Assembly: GCA_014529385.2 (NCBI GenBank)
Contig: CM043968.1
Span: 3,243,501-3,307,500 of the forward strand
Length of the DNA stretch: 64,000 bases
Reading direction: 5' to 3'
Source of the DNA: Adiantum capillus-veneris
Taxonomy: Eukaryota; Streptophyta; Polypodiopsida; Polypodiales; Pteridaceae
Shown in pieces: positions 48,461 through 59,116 of this stretch. The notes under the pieces were generated by a model that saw only the letters and a program-made list of their open reading frames with translations, was not told where the DNA came from and made no database searches. Position 1 is the first letter of the stretch. Each line of letters begins with the position of its first letter. A program made the position numbers and the translations under genes.

Positions 48461-50230
48461 GGGAGACTCTCCCAATGAAAAAATGAGATATGTACAATGA
48501 TGGCTAAATCAGGATATGGGAGGAGGAAACAACCACACAAGTGGCCGGTACTGCCATCTTGGAGCCCCATGGACCATGGTGTAGAAAGGCTCTAGACATC
48601 AGAGTTGTAGAAATGCCTCGCGGCGCTCCCGTATACGGTCGGGCTGCCTTGCAGTCTCTTGAACTGACCTCGAAGTGTGTGGATCAACTCCAACTACATA
48701 TCTCGTACAGTCTCCACCGATGCGATGGGCCGGACCTCAAAGATGCGAAAGCATCAGACACTCCATATGAACCAGAGAATCAGGCTATAGATAAGCTCCC
48801 AACAAAGCTCTCTATCAGTGCTTCACTCTTGGGGCGACAAGCTGGAGTGTGGGTCAGACCTCCTCTATCACAATTATCCTTATAGCTAAGAACAGCTTTC
48901 CTCCTAATGGCTAGGAGGAGGGGAGCAATCTACTGCTTTGTTGATAAGTCCAAGCCAACCTGGAAACCCGAGTAGCAAACGGGTGTCCTTCGAGGAATCC
49001 AATGAAAGACCTCTCTAGGCATCCAGTCAAGCGTGGGGGCATCACCGACCCAAAAAGCAACTGTCTTTCGCCAGTTGATCAATGCCCTTGACACACAACG
49101 AAACACCTCTAAAGCCTGCTCACCTCTATGCAAATTGGCCTCACAGCCCTCCAAAAACATGCCGGAGTCATTAGCAAACTCAAGTGTCCAGAAGCTCCTC
49201 TCCTCGAATGGGTAACTGTAGGCCACGCAAACCAACCTCTTGTGAGGCCAAAAATCTGCTCATCGCCTCTACGTAGAAAAGAAACAGGAAGGGGGCAAGA
49301 GGGCAGCCCTTTCATACTGAGAATGAAAGCATGAAGCGTTCCCCTCGACCTCCTCCTAGCAACACCTGACTATGAGCACACCTGTAGAAAGCAGACACCC
49401 CTTCGATCCTTGCATTTGAAAAACCCATCTTGCGCAAAGTGATCTCCAAGAAGTCCCAATCAACTCTTTCGCAGGCCTTCTCAAAGTCGAGACGGAGCAC
49501 CACAAGGTACTCTCCTCGTAGGCGGGTAAGGGCAGTCACCTCCCAAAAGGTGAACATACTGTCAAGGATACTAGCTTCTTGACAAAGCCTGTCTGAGGCT
49601 CATGTATGATTCTCTCAAGTAATGGCTGGATTCTCAAGCTCAGAGCCTTTGGAAGAATTTTGTAGGCTGGGTTGAGAATGGTGATGGGTCACCACTGCTG
49701 AATCTCATAAGGAGATCCCTCCTTTTTGGGGATGAGGTAGATCAAACCATCACTCATGCTATGAGGCATCTTTCCAATCTACAAAATATGTTGGTATGCA
49801 CTACATAGGTCCTACCCAAGCACCTCCCACTACTCCAAGAAAAATTTTGTGAGTCGAACCATCCTCTTTTGGGCAACTATCACGAGGAAGTGCTCTGAGA
49901 GCCTCCTAAAGCTCCTCTGGTAGAAGAGGGCTCTCAAGCATCTGTCACATCTCCTCAGTGACAAGGCAAGGCATCTGTGCTCACACCTGCTCTCTATATG
50001 CATCCCTACGCTCTGATTGCAGCTCAGGTGAGAGAAGCTCTCACTAGAAGTCAATAACAACTTCCCATATGTCCTTAGGCTCTGTGGCAATTGTCCCACT
50101 CAACTAGCGAACTGTGCATGGCGAGGTCCCACCATCTCAAAAAACTCTCCAATAACTCTGTCTCCCGCTTGGGTCCACTGAGATGCCTGTCGATGGTAGG
50201 CAAAATCATGGGGCCGCTCCTCAATGGTGG
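48461..50230 (-). pseudogene. L1-type LINE ORF2: reverse transcriptase and C-terminus
   Basis: On the minus strand: RT fingers and palm, with LRLDFEKACERVDWDFLEIT at 49490-49440 (first catalytic D), then LRKMGFSNARIEG. The catalytic box reads FANDSGMFLEG (about 49178-49145; family usual FADD), followed by VFRCVSRALINWRKTVAFWV and CYSGFQVGLDL. The C-terminal part and 3' UTR (48460-48900) are shared with 60000-60320. Upstream is the RT N-terminus at 50100-49785. Stops and frameshifts throughout. Plant L1 elements use this ORF2 for target-primed reverse transcription. Confidence 0.8.
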
Positions 50231-51190
50231 TCAACTCCTCTCAAGCCTGTTGTATCTTGTCTTCCATCCGAGAACTACTTGGGTGCCGCTCTTTCATACT
50301 TTGTAAGGAGGCAATGCCCTGACGTAGTCGCTTCTCCTCCTCTTGTGCTGCAGCCAGTCGTGTTGTCAACTCTTGGAGAAAAAAACGACTAAGTTCCCTG
50401 AGGACATTGGCCACTCTAACAGCAACATCCCCCTGTGTATCCAGACACTTAGTCCACAGAGTAACCACTTGCTCTCTGAGCTCTGTATCTAGCAAAATCC
50501 TCTCAGGGATGCATAACATAATGCTACCACTCCTCTGCCTGTCGGCTAGAGTAAGGATCACTGGTGGGTGATAAGAGAAGGTAGTCCTTGCCAAAATGCA
50601 AACTGAACCACCCAAGTCACAAAAGTGCTCATTAGCATAGAAGCAATCTATCCTGGATAGAATCACTTCTCTTACTCTGCGGTTGGATCTAAAAAAAGAG
50701 AGGCTGTTTGAGGGTTATGCAAAGCCAATATGCTGCCAAATATCTGAAATCCGCAAGGTCATACATAGCCATTCCCAAGCAGCCAACTCAGCCCCATGTA
50801 CAGTAGCACGACTGCCTCCAATCCTGTTTGAGGGTCCTCAAGCATGTTGAAATCCCTCCCAATGCACCACTGATCTGCATGCGGTAGGGACTCCACCAAA
50901 TGTGACCAAAACTCAGCCCGTGCACTCGCATGGTTGGGAGTATAAATATTAAGAAAATCACAAGGCAGTCGTGTATCTGCATAGTGACGCCATACATACA
51001 CCTCTCTGAATGCCACTAGGAAAGCAGTTGACCACAGCGCCTTATACGACTCTCATACAAGTGATGCTCTTGGAGCATAATCATATCAATCGCTCCACCC
51101 ACAAGGCATCTCTGAAGCTCCTATCTGAGTCAACCTCTCTGACATAGAAACTGAGGTCTACCCAACCCCTGCACATTCCTCATGGGGTCA
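50231..51190 (-). pseudogene. L1-type LINE ORF2 endonuclease, proximal copy
   Basis: APE-type endonuclease on the minus strand. N-terminal part with LMLQEH-like residues near 51075; YTPNHASARAEFWSHLVESL, then CIGRDFNMLEDP near 50875-50840 (usual GDFN; here the glycine codon reads R). SRIDCFYANEHFCDLGGSVC and TTFSYHPPVILTL are at 50660-50550 (SDHxP motif, the aspartate replaced by Y). The linker into RT (RQGIASLQSMKERHP) follows. A near copy is at 51463-52960. Confidence 0.8.
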
Positions 51191-51462
51191 GCGAGAGAAG
51201 GTATCATCCCAGTGTGCAAAATGTGCTAGTATGCACTACATAGGTCCTGTCCAAGCACCTCCCAGTACTCCAAGAAAAAGTTGGGAGTCGAACCATCATC
51301 TCTTGGGCAACTACCACGAGGGAGTGCTCTTGGAGCATAAGCATATCAATCACTCCACCCACAAGGCATCTCTGAAGCTCCTATCTGAGTCAATCGCTCT
51401 GATGCAGAAACTGAGGTCCACGTAACCCCTGCACATTCCATGAGACTATCCTCATGGGGTGA
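51191..51462 (-). pseudogene. Internally deleted ORF2 unit (EN start fused to RT start)
   Basis: On the minus strand, about 130 bp of the endonuclease start (51462-51331) runs straight into about 120 bp of the RT start (51331-51213). The central roughly 1.2 kb seen in the neighbouring copies is missing. The join lies at a short similarity (AAGAGCA / AAAGCA next to CTCCC/TCAC). Confidence 0.75.
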
Positions 51463-52960
51463 GTAAGAGAAGGCATCTTCCCAATGTGCAAAATGTGCTG
51501 GTATGCTCTACAGAGATCCTACCCAAGAACCTCCCAATACTCCAACAAAAATTTGGGAGTCGAACCATCCTCTCTTGTGCAAGTACCACAAGGGAGTGCT
51601 TTGAGAACCTCCTGTGAAGCTCCTTTGGCAGGAGAGGGCTCTCAAGCATTTGTCGAATCTCCTCAGTGACAAGGCAAGGCATTTGTGCCCACACCTGCTC
51701 TCTCTACATGAATCCTTGCGCTCTGACTGCGCCCAGCTGAGAACAACTCTCGGTAGAAGTCAACAGCAATTGCCCGTATGTTCTCGGGCTCTGTGGAAAC
51801 CATCCCATCCTTTCTCCTCAATTGGCGAACACTGATCTGTGCATGGCGAGGACCCACCATCTCAAAAAACTCTCCGGTAACTTTGTCGCCCACCTAGGTC
51901 CACTGAAATGCCTGTCAGTGGGTAGGCAAGCTCATGGCGCTACTCCTCAATGATGATCAGCCCTGTTGAGCCTGCTGTATCTAATCTTCCATCCAGGGAC
52001 TATTTGGGTGTCTCTCCTGCATCCTTTGTAAGGAGGCAATGCCCCGACATAGTCGCTTCTTCTCATATTGGGAAACAATCAGTCATGCTGTTGACTCCTA
52101 GAGAAAGAAACTACTAAGCTCCCTAAGGCCATTGGCCACTCTAACAGCAACATCCCCCTGTGTATCTAGAATCTCGATTCATAGTGTAACCACGTGCTCT
52201 CTGAGCTATGTACCTTGCAAAATCCTCTCAGGATGCATAACATAACATTGTCACTCCTCTGCCTGTTGGCTAGTGTAAGGATCACTGGTGTGTGATCAGA
52301 GAAGGTAGTCCCTGCCAAAATGCAAATTGAACCACCCAAATCACAAAAGTGCTCACTAGCATAGAAGCAATCTATCCTGGATCGATTAACTCCGACTACT
52401 TTGCGATCGGCGGATCTAGAAAAAGAGAAGTTGTCTGAGGGTCGTGCAAAGCCAGCATGCTGCCCAACATCCGGAATTCGCAAGGTCATACATAGCCATT
52501 CCTAAGCAGCCAACTCAGTCCCATGTACAGTAGCATTACTGCCCCCAATTCTCTTTGAAGGGTCCTCGAGCATGTTGAAATTCCTCCTAATGCACCACTC
52601 CTCTGCATGAGGTAGTGACTCCACCAAATGTGACCAAAACTCAGTCCGCGCACTCGCATGGTTTGGCGCATAAATATTAAGAAAACCCACAAGGCCATCG
52701 TGTATCTGCATAGTGACCCACTGGGCCCTGCCTAAATCCGCAATAGTCATACACACACCTCCCTGAATGCAACCAAGCCCAAAAGCACCTAACCATAGTG
52801 CCTTATATGGCTCTCATACAAGTGATACTCTTGGAGCATAAGCATATCAATTGTTCCATCCACAAGGCATCTTTGAAGCTCCTATCTGAGTCAACCTCTC
52901 TGACGTAGAAACTGAGGTCCACCTAACCCCTGCATATTTCATGAGACGATCCTCATGGGA
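51463..52960 (-). pseudogene. L1-type LINE ORF2 segment, distal copy (EN to RT start)
   Basis: Starts near 52957 (MRIVS then stop then NMQGLGGPQF; family usual SWNxxG). Continues ATIDMLMLQE-type residues, NIYAPNHASARTEFWSHLVE (52680-52620), RRNFNMLEDPS (52575; GDFN changed to RNFN), SRIDCFYASEHFCDLGGSIC and TTFSDHTPVILTLANRQ (52380-52260, SDHTP intact). The linker and RT start (FSAGRSQSARIHVERAGVG, 51725) follow. It ends where the deleted unit begins. Confidence 0.78.
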
Positions 52961-54930
52961 TTAGTGAGAGAAGGCCAATGCTTCCATCCCAGCCAATCTC
53001 ACAATCTTCGAGGTAGGCTTGAATGGGGAGTAATCAGCATTCGAGCGACCTCGAGAAAGCCGTGTCTGGAGTGTTTGTTGGACCCAAGCAGGGTGTGTAG
53101 TCCGTAGAGGTACCTCCTTTGTCCAAGAGTCCTCATGAATATATACATAGCAAGGTGCGCTCTGAATGTATGCAAAAAAGTAAACCACAAAGTGTCTATA
53201 TCCTACTGTATCAGGTGGTGTCACGGAGAACTCGGCCAATGCCCACAAAGTCTGTATCAAGTCTCTCACCCCCAAGTCTCCCGTGTGGTGAGAGAACTCG
53301 AGAGCCTAAACATGGAGCGAGCCCAACACTGTATGCATAATCCACTCAGTCTGATACTTACCACACAATGGGAAAGAGAAACCAATTGTTGTGTCTAGGG
53401 CTTCTGTCCCTCTGGCTGCTAGAAATGTACATGGACTCTGAAACAAGCCGCCTCAAGGTTGGGAAAATAGTGACCGAGAACACTTGTAAAGTCGTAGTCG
53501 AAGAAGTCCTAGCAACGATGGATGTGGAAGCTAGTCAGCCCATGAGGGATTGCCGCAAAGGTCGACGCCTACACCAATAGGGGAATCCGCAGGTATCATT
53601 GCTCCTCTTGTGCCAAGCGGCTCATTGCAAATGCACTACCAAGAGACCGTCGAGCTACCGAGGAGTGAACAATTCCCTGGGACGACGGCAGGATGTGGGA
53701 GAGAACGTGCAATGAATCGGGAAGAGAAGCAAAGGAGATGGGAGAGACGGAGAGGGGAGGTGGGTGGAGGAGGTGAGGGTGAAGGCGGAGAGGTGGGTAT
53801 AGTAAGCGGAGGGGGAGGGGAGAGGAAGGGACTATTGGTGAAGCTGAGGTAAAGGGGGTATACGTCGGTTCATGCTTCTATAAATGATCGAAACGGTTTC
53901 TTGTGGGAACTCACTACTGTCCGCCCTCCTCTGCCTAGACACATGTCTCATATGATATACCTACCTGTGCTCCCAATGTATCTACCTGTTGGGCTTGGCC
54001 AACCTTAGTAGGCTAGGTCTCTGGCGCGGGTCGAGACCCATTTGTCTCCAAATGAAGCACTAGGTCGGGAGACCTAAATACTCCACTCTGTCTGATCCAA
54101 CCACCACTCACCCGAGGCAGTAGAACCACCTTTGGAAGTATATGTGTGTCTCTAACAAGAACCCGCACAGTGGATAACCCTGCGGACTTGGCCACAACTG
54201 AAGCGGAGGTGTGCGGATTCTCCAAGATCATCCCAAACATGGAGCCAATCCTAGAAGGTAGGGAAGATACTCCCACCTCAATCCTAGAAAGAAAACTACG
54301 ATCGGAAGATGTGCCTCCTCTTGAAGCATATCTATAGTTGGGTCGAAGCCATGGTGCCACTATCTGAAGTAAGCTCTGCCCGAATGCCTAGCGGGCTCAT
54401 CAAGATCACTTTGGCTGCCATCTCTGGAGACTCAAACTCTATCTGGTAGTAGCCTCTCCCAAGAATCTATGCATTGATGATCTTGCCCACTTCGGTGAGG
54501 AGTCGGCGGACCTGTATCATGTCTCGAATCTCGCCTCTGCTGGGTCTCGTGCCAACAATCTTACAAATAACCAAGGTGGCTTGGAGCCATTCCACCTCCA
54601 CTATCAAGCTTGCTTGCTCTTCTAGCGAAACACCAAGTCGAAGGGTTGGCTCCACGATGTTGGACGAGGGGGTTCCCCTGAGGTGAAGCAGGGACAGCCA
54701 TTCTGTATTTGCTATTGGAAAGAAGAGGGCGAAGATGATGATGAGGGACCAAAATGTTGAAGGTATCCCATAGACTACTGGTGAGGGAGGAGGGAGTGGG
54801 AAGGGGGGAGCGGATGCTGCGAGGGTTACGGGGCAGGACAGGGTGCAGACTGGGAGGGCTGAGGTTGGTGGGCACGGGCAAGGGTAGAGGTGCGAACTGG
54901 GTGTCGGGGCAAGAGGGGAGTTGCGCAAGA
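52961..54930 (-). pseudogene. L1-type LINE ORF1 and 5' region
   Basis: Just upstream of ORF2 on the minus strand. A proline/serine-rich N-terminal part (54928-54700) is followed by YYQIEFESPEMAAKVILMSP (54450-54380), LRPNYRYASRG, VRVLVRDTHILPKVVLLPRV (54190-54130) and SGGWIRQSGVF. This spacing is like the DUF4283 plus zf-CCHC_4 region of plant L1 ORF1. A proline-rich segment (53860-53700) and a C-terminal piece (53275-52961) end next to the endonuclease. Broken frames. Confidence 0.55.
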
Positions 54931-55029
54931 GAGAGGAAGGGGAGAAGGCAGCTGCGCGAGGGGGGAATGAGCCTATGATGGCGAGAGGGGGGGGGGCGAG
55001 CGAGCTGTGAACCTCTACTCTCTCTACTT

Positions 55030-56423
55030 TTATTCTGGCACAAAATACTGCATTTACACATCTAAACTTCCCTTACTTGAAGTTTCACTAGTTTTAAAAC
55101 TTGGACTTAAAGAGGATACCTGCCGCCAAAAGCTCTCTGGTACTCACTATTGTATCCAACGACGCAGCTTCAAAGGTGGCCTCATCAAAAACAAAAACTT
55201 CTTCATGAGGGTCTTGAGCTATGACCAAGAGCCTCCATTTTCGGTGGTCTTCCTTGATGAGGCCCTCCTCCTTTGCATTAATTGCTCCTTCAAATTCAAT
55301 TTCACACTCACACAAGGACTATCCAAACATGTATACATGCTTGATAGCGTGGCTCGTACATTATGAGGCATTCATCTTGTTTGCAAGGGAGAACACCCAC
55401 GACTGCCACTATGGAAGAAACCCAAGACTCCCACCACGGTGAAAGAACGGCCCACCACCACCAATTAGAGTGCTCCTAGATTTGCCACCTGACAGTGTTC
55501 AAAGAAAGTCTTATTCTCAAGATATCACGAAACTAACTTGGACTTTCAAATTTTAAAGTTGAACACCTTACCCAATGACATTTGTGGTCTTACATCAAGT
55601 AGTCGTGCGTCGCCCGATACAATCTCCTTCTGGATCAGGGTCTTAGCAGCGTACTGTTAGTCCCTGTATACTTCGAAAGTTAAAAATGTGCAATATACAA
55701 ATAGACTAGCGTATTTAATTTCCTAAAAAACAATGACTAAGAAACTATCTCATCGGCAAGATAGTAAGAGCAAGTGGAATCATATCTACTCCACTGAGGA
55801 GAGATACCATACGATGCGCTCTAACAAGTAGAGCCCTCTTTTTTGTAAATTTTCTATCCAATGTGAGTACCGTGATGGAATATCCAACAAAATTTGGTTG
55901 CTTTCCTACCATCAGTGCTTGCATATAAATGTTTAGATCATTTATACCAAGCTAACTCAAGGCAAAAACGTCTTGATCACCATCCAAATTGCGCACTTTC
56001 TCGGTAAGTCATTGTGCTTTGTCTAGTTCAGGTCAACTCTTCCTACACCTAATGAAGAAAAACAAAGATTTCACATTGAATACACCAAAACAAGCAGCTT
56101 CACACCAAAATATCCACTTTAAAAACTTCAAAATATCCTCCCTACATATGACAATTTTAAGAAAAATATGTAAGCCTTAATTCATGAGAGGATGCAACTG
56201 ATAAAGACCTCGGTAGCATAGCTCTCCATACGTTGCCTGTGTGATAAACACAGTTTGTTGTGTGCCTTGCCAAGTTAGCCAATTATGGATCCTTGGAATA
56301 AACTACCCTAGGATGTATCTCCTCACAACGCTAGAATCCAATGCATTTTTGAAGATTTTTTTTGTGTTTGAAGGTGAACCAACTCATTAGCCTGCAACAC
56401 AATAAAAACAATATCAAGAAGTA

Positions 56424-56494
<71 letters not shown>

Positions 56495-56525
56495 TGTGTG
56501 TGTGTGTTTTTTTTCAATAAAAGAA
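55030..56525 (+). repeat. Left arm of a large imperfect inverted repeat
   Basis: Its sequence is the reverse complement of 56965-58345 with scattered substitutions and indels. Paired landmarks are ATTCTGGCACAAAATACTGC (55031) with 58321-58345, GTGCTCCTAGATTTGCCACC (55468) with 57935-57960, CGATGCGCTCTAACAAGTAG (55813) with 57598-57620, TTCATTAGG-type splice-like words, and TTTTTGTGTTTGAAGGTGAAC (56358, 20 bases aligned) with 57055-57080. A minus frame at 55315-55094 (HRKWRLLVIAQDPHEEVFVF) is open here but broken in the right arm. It contains a (CT)n expansion at 56424-56490. Confidence 0.88.
56424..56490 (+). repeat. Interrupted (CT)32 microsatellite in the left arm
   Basis: CT tract 56424-56448, AC, then CT to 56490, followed by CATGTGTGTGTGTGTGTTTTTTTT. 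The right arm has only about 12 bp of the same tract (GAGAGAGAG at 57000-57009). Confidence 0.95.
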
Positions 56526-56529
56526 GCTA

Positions 56530-56990
56530 CCAAAACATGCCCAACATTATTATTCGTTCTCTGTTTCAACACTAAGCTGCATCTTCTTAATAATTCTGTT
56601 AGAAAGGAAGTAGTTGATCTACATGAAGCATCAACAAAACAAGACCGCCCCTGTTCAGCTGTGCGACCGAGCTATGGATCTAAAGGTACTCTATCAAGAA
56701 AAGGAACCTTCATATCTTTGGCCATCTTTTTAGCTGCTCCACCTAGAGCATAAAAAACTTCTGAATATGTATAGATTGACACCATAATCTGCGCGCTTTG
56801 TGAAAAAAGGTTTTGTCACATAATCTTCTTCACCATCATCCTTAATCTTCTTAAACGTCAAACTGGGTAATGGCTGCAATAAACCACTCATGTTTTCAAC
56901 TTTACCCAGAAGTGGAATCCCCACCTTCTTGTAAGAATTGATTTCTTTCGGCACATGTATTGGCAGTTGCTTATTAAAAAAAAACACACA
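56530..56990 (-). pseudogene. NBP35: NBP35-like (Fe-S cluster scaffold) C-terminal fragment
   Basis: NBP35/NUBP1 is a cytosolic P-loop NTPase (Mrp/MinD family) that assembles iron-sulfur clusters. Reading from 56950 on the minus strand: KEINSYKKVGIPLLGKVENM, SGLLQPLPSLTFKKI, KDDGEEDYVT, then after a frameshift in a T/A run near 56815 the next frame gives SIYTYSEVFYALGGAAKKMA, KDMKVPFLDRVPLDP, one stop, then LGRTAEQGRSCFVDASC and LTELLRR (to about 56570). This order (VENMSG, SEVF..GG, VPFL..VP.DP, AEQGRSCF) is the C-terminal half of plant-type NBP35. The P-loop half is absent. One frameshift and one stop make it a pseudogene. It occupies exactly the loop between the two inverted arms. Confidence 0.8.
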
Positions 56991-58345
56991 CTCAGAGAAA
57001 GAGAGAGAGGTTGCTTCTTAATACTGTTTTTATTGTGTTGTAGGATAATGAATCGGTTCACCTTTCGACACAAAAAAAATCTTCAAGAAGATATGCATTG
57101 GGTTCTAGCATTGCGAGGAGATACATCCTAGGGCAGTTTATTCCAAGGATCGCTAACTTGGCAAGCGACACAACACACCGCGTTTATCTCACAGACAACG
57201 TATGGAGAGCCATGCTACCGAGGTCTTTATCAAGTGCATCCTCTCATGAGGTAAGGCTTACATATTTCATTAAAATTATCGTATGTAGGGAGAAAATTTT
57301 AAAGTTTTTAAAGCGGATATTTTGGTGCAAAGATGCTTATTTTGGTGTATTCAATGTGAAATCTTTGTTTTTGTTCATTAGGAGTAGATTGAGTCAATCT
57401 GAACTAGTAAAGCACGACGACTTACCGAGTAGGTGCGCAATTTGGATGGTGGCCAAGGCGTTTTTGCCTTGAGTCAGCTTGGTATAAATGATCAAAACGT
57501 TTATATGCAAGCATTGATGGTAGCAAAGCAACCCAATTTTATTGGATATTCCATCACATTACTCACATTGGATAGGAAATTTGCAAAAAATGGGTTCTAC
57601 TTGTTAGAGCGCATCGTATGGTATCTATCCTGAGTACGAATATTTATGATTCCACTTGCTCTTACTATCTTGTCGATGAGGTAGTTTCTTAGTCTTTGTT
57701 TTTTAGGAAATTAAATATGCTAATCCATTTATATACTGCGCATTTTTAACTTTCGAAGTATACAGGGAATAATGGTAGGCTACTATGATCCTAATCAGGA
57801 GGAGATTGTCTTGGGTAGTGCACGATTACTCAGTTGAAGACCACAGATATCATTGGATAGTGTGTTCAACTTTAAAATCTGAAAGCCCAAGTTAGTTTTG
57901 TGAGATCTCGAGATAGTAATATTTTCTTTGAACACTATCAGATGGCAGTTCTAAGAGCACTCCGATTGGTGGTGGTGACCCGTTCTTTTATGGTGGTGGC
58001 TTTTGTGGGGTTCTTCCACGCAAACAAGATCAATGACTCATGAGGTACGAGCCAAGCTATCAAGCATGTATGAGTGTTTGTATAGTACTTATGTGAGTGT
58101 GAATTTGAATTCGCAAGAGCAATTAATGTAAAGGAGGAGGGCCTCCATCAAGAAAGACCAATGAAGATAGAGGCTCTTCATTTTTGTTTTTAAGGAGACC
58201 CCCTTTGAAGCCACTCATCAAATAAAAGTGAAGATTAGAGAGCTTTTGGCAGCAAGTACTCTCTCTAAGTTCAAGTTATAAAACTGGTGAAACTTCAAGT
58301 AAGGAAAGTAAGATGTGTAAATGCAATATTTTGTGCTAGAATAAT
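56965..58345 (+). repeat. Right arm of the large inverted repeat
   Basis: Inverted counterpart of 55030-56525. It has gene-like structure on the plus strand. An exon-like frame at about 57050-57250 (GSSIARRYILGQFIPRIANL, then MLPRSLSSASSHE) lies between TTGTGTTGTAG and GAG|GTAAGG, which look like splice sites. A second frame is at 57433-57633 (NLDGGQGVFALSQLG, MQALMVAKQPNFIGYSITLL). A third is at 57770-57830 (GIMVGYYDPNQEEIVLGSAR). I cannot name the parent gene; the first exon looks like an organelle-targeting N-terminus. Confidence 0.85.
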
Positions 58346-58375
58346 TAAAAACCGTGCCAAATCGCCATTTAACTA

Positions 58376-58604
58376 TTGTTCTTATACTTTACCTATTATA
58401 GATCAGGGCCTCCTTGTTCAGGGCAACCCGTCTTTGTATATGAGCTCTCTACATCGGCGGGATTTTTTGCTTGTCCTTGAAGACTTCAAAAAACATTATC
58501 TTGAGGATATGGATAACGGTTTCTTGCAGTCACTCTATGCATATTTTGTGGCGTGTCTTGGTGATGAGGATGAGAGAGCTGTGGTCTTTGTGACGGAAGT
58601 TTAG
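58376..58604 (+). pseudogene. Exon-like frame of unknown gene
   Basis: After CTATTATAG (acceptor-like) the frame reads DQGLLVQGNPSLYMSSLHRR, then DFLLVLEDFKKHYLEDMDNG and FLQSLYAYFVACLGDEDERA, ending at a TAG. Composition is that of a real globular protein and unlike the neighbouring elements. It may be the last exon of a gene whose earlier exons were lost, or part of the gene represented in the inverted repeat next to it. Not identified. Confidence 0.4.
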
Positions 58605-59033
58605 ACGGCGAAAACAGACCCTAGTTGGATTCTAGCATAATCACTAAGAATTGGCAATTATCTGATAGAGTTACCAAGTAACTGCATAGCGTACAGTCAG
58701 TTAGAGCCTAGTCGGGTACCTATAAATAGAACCCATCAATTCATTTTGCGGGTTGGTTATTCGGGAGTCTAGTGTTACCCTTTTGTACTCATTAAGCATT
58801 TTCTGTGAGCCTCATTGCGCTCTCTCGTGGCTGTATTTGATGCCAGTTGTACACTTTCAATATCTAAATACATATCAGTTCCATTTCAAGTCTCTTGTCT
58901 TCTGTTTCCAATTCAGTCTTTGTCTGATCGTATGTTGTCTGGTGTTAATCTAAAGTATATCTGTTTGATCTGTTCTGATTTAATTCTAGCTCTCCAAACT
59001 CGAATAGCTGTCAAAAGTGACCAGCTCATTCCA
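58605..59033 (+). repeat. Gypsy LTR, plus strand
   Basis: Contains CCTATAAATAGAACCCATCA near 58720 (TATA box) and ends CTCATTCCA at 59033, followed by TTTTGGCGATCACGGTGG. Same family as 10650-11498. The left border is approximate. Confidence 0.7.
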
Positions 59034-59036
59034 TTT

Positions 59037-59056
59037 TGGCGATCACGGTGGTGAGC
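59037..59056 (+). other. Primer-binding site of gypsy family
   Basis: TGGCGATCACGGTGGTGAGC directly after the LTR. It matches the PBS of the minus-strand element at 10632-10649. Confidence 0.7.
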
Positions 59057-59116
59057 TCAAGCTCTTAAAAGAGAATCTATCTCCTAGTTGGGGTTTGGAG
59101 TTAGCTGCCGTTAGCA

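Noticed and set aside
53550-53852. Plus-strand glycine/glutamate-rich 100-codon frame
   Set aside because: Opposite strand of the LINE ORF1 proline/serine-rich region.
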